DNA of 64,000 nt from Musa acuminata AAA Group. Taxonomy: Eukaryota; Streptophyta; Magnoliopsida; Zingiberales; Musaceae. Location of the stretch: the NCBI RefSeq assembly GCF_036884655.1, contig NC_088327.1:10922501-10986500 (forward strand), read 5' to 3'. Made by a program: the position numbers and the translations under genes. This document shows, one piece after another, positions 41,097-51,547 of this stretch. The stretch's first letter is position 1; each line of letters starts with the position of its first letter. The notes below the pieces were generated by a model, which ran no database searches, had not been told where the DNA came from, and saw only the letters and a list, made by a program, of their open reading frames with translations.

Positions 41097-42580
41097 TCAT
41101 TCGGAGCGCACAACAAAAGCCCTCTGCTGTAAATGCCTCAAGCTCTGCTCCATGCTGTTCTGAACCATCTCGGCCAACATCTTCTTTGCCTTCCCTGCCT
41201 GATCATCACCGTCAATATTGGAGACGATGTTACAAACGATGCTGTCAAGAGCGTCTGCTTGTAACTCGGCCCTCTCGTGGCGAGAGCTTCTCAGCAGCTG
41301 AAGCAGCGACCGAGCTTTCACCTGAGACTTTGGAGTCCCCTGAACGGTGAGCTCGAGCAGACCGGGAATGGCACCTTCTTTGAGAATGAGTTCTCTGTAT
41401 CTACAGTGATCACTCTCGCACATCGTCAGCAGGGTTCCCACGGCATGCTCTCTACTGCGGAGCGACCCTTCTTCGAGTACCTGCACCACTGTCAGCACTC
41501 CGCCCTCTGCAGCTGTCAAAGCAGTCCGTCCTTCGTCGAAGCTCGCCAGTGATTCCAAGAGGGCGCTGCACCTTTCGGCTGTTCTGGACGACTTCTTGCA
41601 GCTCTTCAGCAAACATATCAGAGAAGGAATGGGTTGGAGTGGCAGGATGACAATAAGGTTCTCTGGGATTGTGGAAAGATTGCAAAGAGCCATGACAGCG
41701 TCGATCTTGGCTTGTTGGTTTCCATCTCTGAGGATTCTGACGAGGAGGGGGATGGCATCAGAGGCGCTGATGGTAGGCTTGTTGATGGATGAAGCGGAGA
41801 GGGTAAGGAGAGCTGCAGTGGCATATTCTTGGAGGCTAGAATTTGTCGATTGCAAGAAATGAATGAGGGGATCGAGTGCACCAGCTTCCACTATCTTGAT
41901 TTTATTGCTGCAAACACAGATCTAAAATGTGAGAAACCCAACGCAATTGGGATAATAAGAGCAATGTGCTTTAGAATGAAGTGTTACTGAAGTCGACATA
42001 AGATTCGGCGGTCATTCAAGAAGAGTAATGTACATAAGAAAAGCAGTCATTCAAGAACTTGGGCATCAACCGAATGCACAAAGGTGGACATAAGATTCTA
42101 CCGTGATCCCATCATAAAGGAACAGAGAAGACGTGATTGCTGTACAAAATTTATACACAGAGGAAGAAGAAGAAGAAGAAGAAGAAGAAGAAGAAGAAAA
42201 AGAGATAAGAATAAAGCTGTTCCTGCTGTTCATTAGGACAAAGGTTGAGCTGGAAATTGCATCGAGAGAAGCGGTGGTCTGATGTCAAAGAATTAAAGGT
42301 CGCACCTTTCGTCCCTGACGGCAAGATTCAGGAGAGCGAGGATAGCGGCGTCCCCGGACTCAAGGCTGTCCGACTGAAGCATCGATACGAGGGGGCCCAC
42401 GGCCCCAGAGAGCTGCCTCCGGTGCCTGGGCGATGTCTTCGTCAGCCGCCGGATCTCCCTCGCCGCCTGGATCCTGTTACCCACGTCCGCCGACCGAATC
42501 CGCTCCATGATGGACGTCACCTCCGCATCCCATCCTCCGCCGCCCAGCGCGCATGCGAGCCCGATCTCCGATGACGCCAT
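41097..42580 (-). CDS. ARM-repeat protein, PUB-like without a U-box
   Basis: Two exons on the minus strand, 42580-42306 and 41907-41097, total 361 aa. The intron is phase 2 (GAAAG|gtgcga, tttgcag|CAATAAAATC) and joins ...LAVRDES to NKIKIVEAGALDPLI. Residues from about 30 to 330 are a series of armadillo repeats with recurring LLxLAxxDExNKxxIxxAGAxPxLxxLL-like patterns (IVEAGALDPLIHFL, ATAALLTLSA, DAVMALCNLS, AVGTLLTMCES, LKEGAIPGLLEL). No U-box is present at the N-terminus, so it belongs to the ARM-only proteins related to plant U-box ligases rather than to a ligase itself. A TATA box (TATAAAAGG on the minus strand) is at 42651-42643. The promoter and 5' half of exon 1 are duplicated in inverted orientation at 43701-44533. 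Confidence 0.85.
42162..42199. repeat. (GAA)n microsatellite in the ARM gene intron
   Basis: About 12 GAA units within the single intron (read as TTC on the coding strand, so it adds to pyrimidine content). Confidence 0.9.
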
Positions 42581-43051
42581 CTCACCGCTCCGCTCCGCTC
42601 CGCCGTCTCTGTTCTCCTAAGCGCGGTACGGGGGGAGAGGAGCCTTTTATATGAGAACGGTCGGATCAGACGGCGCCGACGTTCCGTTAACTACCCGTTA
42701 TCCATGTAGGGTGTCGGTTACCGCTACTAACAATCTTCGGCCACTTCCAATCCCTACGATGAGAATCCGACGGTGATGGATCTACTCCAGAATTAAATTT
42801 AATTAATCATTTCTCATTATACTTTTTTGTTCTCGTTATATTTAATTAAGGAAAGAAATATGTTGGCCCAATTCTAGACGTAATGTAAGAATATAGTTTT
42901 CTCTTTTTCTCTTTTTATTTTTTTATTTTATTTAATAATAATAATAATAACATTGGCCGATTGGTGAACACTTCAGCCCTAAGATTGGGATCGAACGGTC
43001 AGAAGCAAAGATGCGACGGGGGCTGCATCCCGGCTAGTAATCCGTGTCTGG
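42370..43051. repeat. Inverted duplication, arm 1 (original, contains ARM gene 5' end)
   Basis: This arm holds the first part of ARM exon 1, its promoter and about 400 bp further upstream. Its reverse complement matches 43701-44533. Matching runs include the reverse of GGATTACTAGCCGGGAT, the (TTA)n/(AAT)n stretch near 42936-42950, and the sequence around CTAGACGTAATGTAAG. The outer break is at GTCTGG (about 43051). Confidence 0.88.
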
Positions 43052-43700
43052 CTCCCGTGGAAGCAAGGATGGTGAGCAGTAATCGAATGGTACTCCAAAT
43101 CCATCGATCCTGCTACTAGATATCGACGACCAATATCTACTTGGGTAACATCCAGCTTGGATTTATGGTAGTTGGATGTTCTCTCCAGTCAAGCGAAAGA
43201 GGATGCCCACCCGATCCAATCCGTCGGATTTAATATTTCCTGGTTCTAGTTGTAAGTCACCATCGGATGCCTAATGCACTGTACCAGACCTTAAATCTCT
43301 ATCTACGTAAGAAGGCTCCTAATCGATTAAACTATAAGCTACACGGTTTTTTAGACTCAAAAAGTTACCTCCACTATTATAGCATTTGGTGTGACTACAT
43401 TAGCGCGATTATAAGACAAGCAATCAGAGATTTATCAGATCCCCTACCAGGCTTTGAAGTATTCGAAGAATGGAGAGGTGTACTAACGTTGAGTAACGGG
43501 AACGGGAGAAACGGATGACATGGTGGTCGCTGCAATGTAAAGAAAAAACAATACTTGGCTTGACCGTTAAGCATAGAAACGGACGTTGAGATCCTTCCTT
43601 TACTTTGCTTCACGGTTATCCCGCCCACGTCCTCCTCCCAGACGACAGAATAAAGTATTAGTATCATCATCATCATCATCATCATCATCGATTACTCCTC
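43052..43700. other. Spacer between the inverted arms
   Basis: About 650 bp of unique sequence with no gene, ending in a (CAT/ATC)n microsatellite (43662-43690) that sits directly at the break with arm 2. Confidence 0.6.
43662..43690. repeat. (ATC)n microsatellite at the inversion break
   Basis: About nine ATC units lie just before the left end of arm 2. Trinucleotide repeats at rearrangement breaks may be cause or consequence. Confidence 0.9.
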
Positions 43701-44533
43701 CCAGACACGGATTACTAGCCGGGATGTAGCCCCCGTCGCATCTTTGCTTCTGACCGTTCGATCCCAATCTTAGGGCTGAAGTGTTCACCAATCGGCCAAT
43801 GTTATTATTATTATTATTAAATAAAATAAAAAAAATAAAAAGAGAAAAAGAGAAAACTATATTCTTACATTACGTCTAGAAAGCTCAAACACAAATATGT
43901 CAGTCCACCAACACATGGTTAAATGATGTGTGATGAACGCATGGGTTTAGTTCCCTGAGACCCATGTGCGATCAAATACACTTTAAATCATTTATTCTTC
44001 GGTTAGATGTTAATTATGAAATATGTATTTATTAATTTTCATTATAAATCTGGTGCTCTCGAATTGGGCCAACATATTTCTTTCCCTAATTAAATATAAC
44101 AAGAACAAAAAATATAATGAGAAATGATTCATTAAATTTAATTCAGGAGTAGCTCATCACCGTCGGATTCTCATCGTAGGGCTAGGAAGTAGTCGAAGAT
44201 TGTTAGTTGCGGTAACCGACACCCAACATGGATAACAGGAATCGAACGTTGACGTCGTCTGATCCAACCGTCCTCGTATAAAAGCTTTGTCTCCCCCGTA
44301 CCGCACTCAGGAGAACGGAGACGGAGGAGCGGAGCGGTGAGATGGTATCATCGGAGATTAGGCTCGTTTGCAAGCTCAGCGACGGAGGATGGGATGCTGA
44401 GGTGACATCCATCATGGAGCGGATTCGGTCGGAGGATCCAGGTGATGAGGGAGATCGGGCGGTTGACGAAGACATCACCCAGGCACCAGATGCAGCTCTC
44501 TGGGGTCGTGGGGCCCCCTCGTAACAATGCTTG
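43701..44533. repeat. Inverted duplication, arm 2 (broken copy of ARM gene 5' end)
   Basis: It mirrors 42370-43051 with substitutions and indels. It carries about 184 extra bases (43881-44063), bordered by GAA on both sides, that are absent from arm 1. The TATA box is retained (TATAAAAG, 44277-44284). Homology stops within ATGCTT of the ARM exon at about 44533. Confidence 0.88.
44342..44524 (+). pseudogene. Truncated, frameshifted copy of ARM gene exon 1
   Basis: The start MVSSEIRLVCKLSDGGWDAE aligns with MASSEIGLACALGGGGWDAE of the intact gene, and VTSIMERIRS is identical. After that the copy carries deletions and an added G, shifts frame and ends at a TAA directly after the GAPS residues. 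None of the ARM repeats is encoded. It still has a TATA box upstream, so a short transcript is possible. It is a pseudogene produced by the inverted duplication. Confidence 0.85.
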
Positions 44534-44572
44534 ATAATAATCAACATAGTATCTATCTTCCAAAGGATACCA

Positions 44573-45110
44573 TGTTGGGCTAACAGCCCATATTTAACCC
44601 AAGGTGAGCTTTATCAGCCCATAGCTCACCACCTCTTAATCTAACCCAAATTTATATTTTGGGGGTGTGGTGGCTATAAAAAGAGGAAAGAAAAAGACAG
44701 TAAAGATGCAATTCTTGGCACAGCAAAAAGGAGGAGAAAAAGATAGAAATCCAAAGAGAAAGAAAGGGAAGAAGACAAGGACAATACAGAGACACTATTC
44801 TCAATCATCTAACAGTATTTTCATCTCAAGTTAGATCAGATCTATAATAGATTATTACTGTGATTCTTGTATCCCAGATATTCTCTTATGATTATTGCTA
44901 GGGTTTTGGGTAATATATTAAGATTTGTGTATTCATTATTCTTATAGTGGATTATCTCTAGTTTGTCCATGATTTTTACCCTTCACATTCGAGGGGTTTT
45001 CTACATATATTTTGGTATTCTATTTTATTGTAGTTCCATTTAATTCCGTTGTATATTATGATGTACTAGTATTTATTCATATACAAAAGTTTATTTCTCT
45101 TTCTATCCCA
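44573..45110 (+). mobile_element. Solo LTR of a Ty1/copia element
   Basis: It starts TGTTGGGCTAACAGCCCATA and can be aligned along its length with the complete LTR at 55509-56091 (shared phrases GCCCATAGCTCAC, GGGGTGTGGTGGCT, AAAGGGAAGAAGACAAGGAC, TGTATTCATTATTCT, TATAGTGGATTATCTCTAGTTTG). The match fades near 45110 at TATCCCA. No internal retrotransposon sequence adjoins it, so it is a solo or truncated LTR. Bases before it (TACCA) do not recur after it, so no target duplication is visible. Confidence 0.75.
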
Positions 45111-45838
45111 TGCTATTAGCATTATTCTTTAAAATCTTTCAAAATCATATTGAAACAAATATTTAGCTGTCAATATCAATAGCCAGAGATTAAATTTACT
45201 TTCATCCAGCTTTAATTACTCAGAGTCACACACCCATCGCCTCCTCTTATTGCATAGTTATACATTACGTCAATAAAACTTTAAAGCAACAAAATATTTT
45301 CTTGATTTACATCACATTCATTAGCTATAGCAATTCCTTTGTCTTAGCTAAAGCGAAAAGGAAATATTAGGTGCAGAAATTTGTATAATCTTTGAGAAAT
45401 TGTTACATAGGGCTGCAATTATAAAAAATTCTTTTCCTTTTCACAAATGATTATTTTGCCCATGGCCTTTTATCAGCCTCGTCTTTGCCTTCCTCGCAGC
45501 CTTCCCTCCTTTCTATCAGGTCAAATTATCAACTATCATGAAAAAAGCTATCGTTATCTTAGTCTTTGTGATGTCCTTCTTTGTCTACAATCGATGGTCA
45601 CTTGTATCCTTCCTCATGCGAGGGTAATGAAGATTGTTATTATCACATTCTTTTTTTTTTTTTTGTCGTGCGAGAGTAAGATAGATAGAGTCAGATCCGA
45701 TAGGATGAATGTGACGCAAGAATAATGATCAATGACAAAAGTGACATAAGAGTTACAGTGTAGGGATAAAATTATCTTTTCATTGGATCAAAGATACTTT
45801 TAAATTTTTTTTAAAATTAAAACGTTTTACAAGAATTT

Positions 45839-45876
<38 letters not shown>

Positions 45877-46090
45877 CCGGCAGCTAACTTTTATATGGTC
45901 GGCGTCTGGCTCACATGTTATGTTCCGGTCGATAAACCGTTGTATGAGTAGCTGCCTTTCTAGTCCAACCTTCTTGCCTAACTTTGTCTTTCTAAGTGAT
46001 AGTGTCGACCGTTACATTCGACTTCCCTATTATATATCAATATTTGCCTTCCTTCCTAATCCGTCGCGTCGGCGTTTTCTCTGTGGCAAG
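45111..46090. other. Intergenic region before the 112-aa gene
   Basis: AT-rich DNA without a gene. It holds a (TA)n microsatellite at 45842-45873 and then the less AT-rich leader of the next gene. Confidence 0.5.
45842..45873. repeat. (AT)n microsatellite
   Basis: About 15 AT units, 220 bp before the start of the 112-aa gene. Confidence 0.9.
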
Positions 46091-46628
46091 ATGTCCCGGA
46101 GAGAACCGAAAGGGAAGAAGGCCTCAGACACGGAAGTCATTTCGTGGAAGCAGAAAAAAGACCTCGCAGACATGGAAGAGATGGCCGTCGGAAAACAACT
46201 AGAGGAGCTCATTGCATGGGTATATACGTTCCTCTTTTTCCAAGCAATTCATCGCATGACTCAGTCTCTCGTTAAATATGATTCTGGCTACGACAAGCTG
46301 ATGCTTAGATTTGCCTTTGCTTGTGATACCAGACTGCCATGATAGAAGCCATGAGCGATGAACAACTCAAGGACTACGTTCTTAATCGGCCGGAAAGCTT
46401 ACGGAGTGTCAAGACCGGAAAGAACGCCCCAGGGAAGAAGGTACACTGGCACTCAGATCAAGCTTCATAGAGATCCAATGTTAGTTTCCGGTATGTACTT
46501 ACGTTAGATGCTTGCTATGAATGCAGCAGGGGAGAAGGAGTGGGACATCCTGTTCTCCCTCTCAGGGGCTTATGGCTACGGTGTGGAAATATCACAAGGA
46601 AGACGATGATGAAGCATCTATATCATAG
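46091..46628 (+). CDS. Small unrecognised protein, 112 aa, three exons
   Basis: Exons 46091-46219, 46333-46440 and 46527-46628, all separated by phase-0 introns with GT/AG borders. The N-terminus is strongly charged (MSRREPKGKKASDTE). A predicted helical stretch KKDLADMEEMAVGKQLEEL follows, then AMIEAMSDEQLKDYVLNRPE, and the C-terminus ends in WKYHKEDDDEASIS. There is no signal peptide or membrane segment. Three consistent phase-0 exons in 540 bp, charged helical composition and a stop directly after an acidic tail make a real gene likely. I do not recognise a family. The third exon could also begin at 46530 in the same frame. Confidence 0.6.
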
Positions 46629-47202
46629 CTATGTGCATATGCAACAGTACACCATTTATCCTCTCTACTATATTCATAGTCTCGAAAAAGTTGATATCTG
46701 TTAAGCTTCTTTCCCTTTTCCTTTTTCCTTTCGATCTTCTTATGTGCCCCTCCTTTCAGTGAACCAATATAGTCAATCATATGAACCGAGCACGATTTCG
46801 AAATCCACACAATAAGTATGAGACAGATTGAATAGGAACAAACAAAGAAGCGCCAGGAGAAAGAAATTAGTCATTGGATGCAATACCAAGGTTTGAGTTT
46901 GCTTGGTTGTGTGGCTTTGCGTCTGCAAGTTTGACCCCAAAAATGTCCTATTCCGCACGGAAAGAAGGATGCAGCATATCCAACATCATCTGCTTCATTG
47001 CACTGCAACAAAAAGGAACAAGATTGAGTCAACTCAACAGCAAAAGATCTTCCGCATGAGAACACTGGGGATGTCTTGATAACATAAAATACAATTAACA
47101 TACCCGTCGTGGCCGCCCGGCAAAATTTCTTTAAAGCCATGCGAGAGACTATAACTTTGAAATCAGATGTCATCCCAGTGGAGTCAGAAGCCCAAGAGAA
47201 AG
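46629..47202. other. Intergenic region before the peptide gene
   Basis: No gene recognised. Short open frames on the minus strand (46958-46773) include a hydrophobic segment but no other support. Confidence 0.45.
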
Positions 47203-47488
47203 ATGCGTCTCTCTTCTTCCATCCGATTCCTCTTTCTAATGGCTGCGGTTGCTGCCTTGCTGTTTACCCAGTTTCATTCGGCCTATGGAGGTGCCAAAGC
47301 TTGTATGATCCGATCCGGCCACGAGCATGGTTTTGTTCTTAAGGATCCTTCCTTACCTTTGTTTCTTTGCAGGGAGGAAGGAGAGGATGTTGGGTGGAAG
47401 GGTCGGGTGGAGTCCCCCATCTCCAGCATCGAATCCTGTGAAGCATCAAATCCCCCCTCAACTGCCTTCACCTCCCGGGAGCAACTGA
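47203..47488 (+). CDS. Putative small secreted signalling-peptide precursor (67 aa)
   Basis: Two exons, 47203-47290 and 47373-47488, joined by an 82-bp phase-1 intron (TATGGAG|gtgcc ... ttctttgcag|GGAGG). Residues 1-29 form a clear signal peptide (FLFLMAAVAALLF core, cleavage near SAYG). A short basic linker RKERMLGGRVG follows. The mature-like end, WSPPSPASNPVKHQIPPQLP (42-61), continues to PSPPGSN. Short precursors with a signal peptide and a proline-rich C-terminus with NP and KH motifs are typical of plant peptide hormones such as the IDA, PIP and PSY families. The match to any one of them is only partial. An in-frame ATG at 47167 would add 12 residues, but the shorter start gives a better signal peptide. 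Read unspliced, the frame continues differently to 47508; I prefer the spliced form. Confidence 0.6.
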
Positions 47489-49865
47489 TGGCTGCCGTAT
47501 GCATGTGATTTCACGTCATTAGCATGCAGTAGTTGATTGGTCACGTCAAAATAGAAAGAAGTGGATGCTGTGAGATCGAAGGCGTGTTTACCTAAATACT
47601 TAATAACAATCACTTGCTGGTGTTGAAGCTGTGGTTGCAGTTGATGATGGCATTACAGTTCTCTTTATTTCCTCTTGTGTCATGTCCAATACTATTGAAT
47701 TCGACATGTTTGATTACCTTGGCTTAGTCTAAACCATAGTATGTTTCGTACAATGGGCCTGATTGGGTAGGTTCACAGCGAGGCTTGCTCGTCGACATGG
47801 GATCCACGGCTATCGATGGGCTGGGCTGCCGCTACAGCTTTAAATGAGTGCGGTCTGCACGTGCACCGCAATTGTGCTCTTCCCCTTTGTGAGGTGTTGG
47901 GAGAATGACGATCGCAGGCAGTGTCGATTTGCGGTGGTCGCCGAAGAATATTAAACGATTCTCGTTGTTGGCGTTTGTGCGCGATTCTCCGAGCATCCGG
48001 TGGGGTGTCACTTTGCCGGATGCTGCTTCCACTTCCGCTCATCATTCTTGCTTTCCCATCACAACACAGAGAGAGCAAGAGAGGACAACCAAGTTCATCG
48101 TCCCTCGCACTCGTTTTCACCATGCCCGGAGTACTGAATCCCTGCAAGGATGTTCCGAGAAGGAGCACAGAGGTCCTCCTGCATGTGCAAACCTCTTTCT
48201 GAAAAGGAGAAACAATTTAAAGCTGCTCTGCTTTCCTTTCCATATGTCTCCAATCATTTCACGGATGGAAGGACCCATCTTTATCTTAAAGGTTTGTAGC
48301 GAAAGATAAAGAAAGGGGGAAAGAAGAGGTACTCCCCCCAGTCATGCATCACAATGTGGTGAGTAGGGACAACCTACCCAGGCGAAATATTCTCCAGATA
48401 AATAATAAATGCCAACTGGAGGCCAACCGCAGATGCTGCAAGTCAAGCTCCGACAAGCCTAAAGATGAAGTTGGTGGCCATAAGAGCTTGTCCAACCCCC
48501 CTCCCCTCCCGGTGGACCACATTCCAGCTCAATTTGCAGAAGCTTGGACATCAAACTTATTGTGGTGCTGCCAACGCTTCAATTTACATGTTGGTTTTCC
48601 TCCTTACACTTACCGTGAATCTTACAAACTCTGGTTCGGTGGTCAGATATAGTGTGGAGCAACTGTTCTTTAGCTGTGGGAGACATTTGGCACGCAAGAA
48701 ACTCGCCCCTTTATGAAGAAAGAGAACCATAATTACTCATGTCTTTCCTCCTTTGCACGTCTGTACTAAGAGGATTAGTAAGTTAGACACTTTATGTAAA
48801 ATCTTCTGTTCTAATAGTTCTTTATGGAGCCGAGATAGAACAGACACCAACATGTTGATGAAGTCGAGTTGTTGTGTTATGCGACGATGGCATATGATGT
48901 GACGGCTTACCGACGCTGGCTCGTTCTTTCGCATTAAGAACTTGCAATTTTCTCGGTATCATACAGATGAACACAATGCTCAACGGTCGAATTGCGATTT
49001 AATGCGGGGTTGTCAAATACAAGGAGAGATGGCCATTAAATTATGTGCTCAACTCGAGCATTCCCCGATGATTCCTCCTATGTACCAAACACATGGTGAA
49101 TGCGATGGTTTTGAGCTGTCCAGGTCTTCTTCCTCAGGAAGGTTCAAACACACAACACATCACATGCCTTGAGACTCTTTTCCGTGTGTAATGCATATAA
49201 AATAGAGAGAGAAAGAATCAGCAGCAACTCGGAATCTCAGCTAGGAAACATCTCTTTGAACAATTCTATGGAGTATGAATGGGGATTTACCCTATAATCA
49301 AATAATTCTACGCCGATAAGTCTCGTGCTGGACATCCTCTGTTCATACATGTCAACTTAGACGCGTTCAGCTCTTGGTATCAGTGTCCTTTCTCTAGCTT
49401 TTGCTCACGGTTTGCATGCCGCTACGCCTGCGAGAGAGTTTCGTCGATTACATGCCACTTAAAAGCTTGCTAGAAACTTCGAGCGACCAAAAGTGTGCGG
49501 TGTTTCATGAATCTTGAGTTTGATCTTCCACCGGATTCGATCGTAGATGTTGCGCTGTCGGTGTCGATCACAAAGAAGATATGTCGAGTAGCCACTTTGA
49601 GGGAGAACATACCCGAAGCTTGACAGTGCGGTTTACCGAAAGGTGAAAGCCAGGAGCAATTTGACTGAAGGATAAAACAGGTTTTCTAATAGGGAAAGAC
49701 TGGGTAGACAAACGTGTGGTGATAGGTGCGGGAATGGGCTCCGACTTGGTCAACAAACCTCCGCGTGACCACGAGAAGCTGGTATAAGGGCTCGGAGGGT
49801 GGAAGGGAGACAGGGAGAAGAAGAGGGAGTTGGGAAGGAAGGAAGGAAGAAGGAAGAAGGAAGAG
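47489..49865. other. Intergenic region, no gene recognised
   Basis: About 2.4 kb. Open frames of 80-130 codons occur on both strands between 47770 and 48720, but none has a recognisable domain, signal peptide or matching splice structure. The last 100 bases form a GA-rich leader of the GT61 gene. Confidence 0.45.
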
Positions 49866-51547
49866 ATGAAGTCCGTCAGGACTTACCCCAGGGCTGAGCC
49901 CAGGAGAACAGGGAACGCCTTCATCGTAGCATCCATGCTTCTTTCTCTCTGCATCCTCTCCTTCGTCAAGGCCCGCTATTGTTCGGCTCCATACGGTCTG
50001 TCTCCGCTTCTTCCCCAAGATGTCGTCTTTGCTCCTGGTTCTGGTTCTGGTTCTTCTGTTCTTAACAGAGGACGACTGTGCTTCTTGCAGCCAAGTCGCA
50101 GGCGTCTACGGATATAGAAATGAACATGGAAGCTATAAGGATGGTGACAGCCAGGAGTGCCGACCATGCTCTAAAAGGTAAATTTTGTAGCATAATTTTG
50201 GGATTTTTGTGTCATCAGAGAAATTCAATAGTTAGATGCATGGAGGAAGAAGAGAAGATGGAAATATATGTCGCATTGCTAAACATTTCTGTTCTGATTG
50301 CAGGGATCGGTGATGAAGAAGGTAGCACGGTGTCAATGGGCAAGGCGAGTGAAGAGAAAGCTGTTGCGGACTCGAAGAAACCCATCTGCTCCGAAACAAG
50401 CCGGAGATCGAATGTTTGTGAAGCAGAAGGTGATATAAGGGTGAAAGGAAGCTCTCAGACCATCTTCTTACACCCTTCCTTGACTAGCCAAGAATGGAAG
50501 ATCAAACCTTACGCCCGAAAGCACGACCAGGCCGCCATTGCCCATGTAAAGGAATGGACAATTAAGCCGTTCACAGATCAGGAAACACGCCCAAGATGCA
50601 CCGAGAATTATACGGTGCCGGCGGTGGTCTTCTCGATCGGCGGGTTCACGGGGAACCTCTTCCACGACTTCACCGACGTGCTAGTCCCTCTGTTCATCAC
50701 CTCCTACCGGTTCGGTGGCGAGGTTCAGTTCGTCATCGCCGACGCGAAATCCTGGTGGCTGAGCAAGTTCAGCTTGATTCTGAAGCAGCTGTCCAAGTAC
50801 GAGGTCATCGACGCCGACAACGACCAGGACGCGGTGCGGTGCTTCCCGCGAGTGATCGCGGGCCTGAGCTTCCAGAAGGAACTCGGCGTCGACCCCTCGA
50901 GGACTCCCGGCGGGTTCTCCGTGGTGGACTTCAAGGAGATGCTGAGGAACGCGTACGGACTGGAGAGGCCGAGGGCGGAGCCGTCGGGGGACGAATGGGA
51001 CTTGAGGAGGAAGCCCCGGCTGTTGATCATATCCCGGAAGAGCTCCCGAGTGTTCTTGAACGAGAGGGGGATGGCAGACATGGCCATGAGCCTGGGCTTC
51101 GACGTGAGGATCGCCGAGCCGGAGATAACCACCGACCTGGGGAAGTTCGCGAGGCTGGTGAACTCCGCCGACGTGATGATCGGAGTCCACGGCGCCGGGC
51201 TGACCAACATGGTCTTCCTCCCCGCAGGAGCCGTGTTCATCCAGGTGGTTCCCATGGGCAACCTGGAGTGGCTGGCAAGAGACACCTTCCAGACGCCATC
51301 ACCGGAGATGCAACTCAAGTATTTGGACTACCGCATCCAAGCGGATGAGAGCACGCTGAGCGATCAGTACCCCAAGGATGACCCCGTGTTCACGGATCCT
51401 CAGTCGATCCACAAGAAAGGGTGGCATGAGCTGAGCAGAGTATACTTGGACAACCAAAACGTGAAGCCTCATCTGGGAAGGCTGAGGCTAACATTGTTGG
51501 AAGCTCTCAAGTTCCTGCCTCACACCCGGACGACGACCGCTCGGTGA
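49866..51547 (+). CDS. GT61 glycosyltransferase, xylan arabinosyltransferase-like
   Basis: Two exons, 49866-49995 and 50304-51547, with a phase-1 intron (CATACG|gtctg, ttgcag|GGATC); 457 aa. Type II membrane topology: a basic N-terminus, then a transmembrane helix at about 17-35, then a stem and a lumenal catalytic domain. Family marks are KPICSETSRRSNVCEAEGDIRVKG, WKIKPYARKHD, the VPAVVFSIGGFTGNLFHDFTD block, VMIGVHGAGLTNMVFLP, VIQVVP-like IQVVPMGNLEW and DPQSIHKKGWHEL. These identify the DUF563/GT61 family. In commelinid monocots many members are xylan arabinosyl- or xylosyltransferases (XAT/XAX type) in the Golgi, acting on arabinoxylan. The donor sugar cannot be told from sequence. Third-position GC is high in exon 2. 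Its convergent relative lies at 61711-63573. Confidence 0.9.

Noticed and set aside
43395..43688. Minus-strand open frame starting with a run of methionines
   Set aside because: The methionines come from the (ATC)n microsatellite; the rest has no protein character.
47905..48309. 134-codon open frame in intergenic DNA
   Set aside because: No domain, signal peptide or splice partner, and overlapping frames on both strands look equally good.
50596..51348. 250-codon open frame in another frame, and two minus-strand frames, over the GT61 exon
   Set aside because: Shadow frames of the GC-rich GT61 coding exon, which has clear family motifs in the correct frame.
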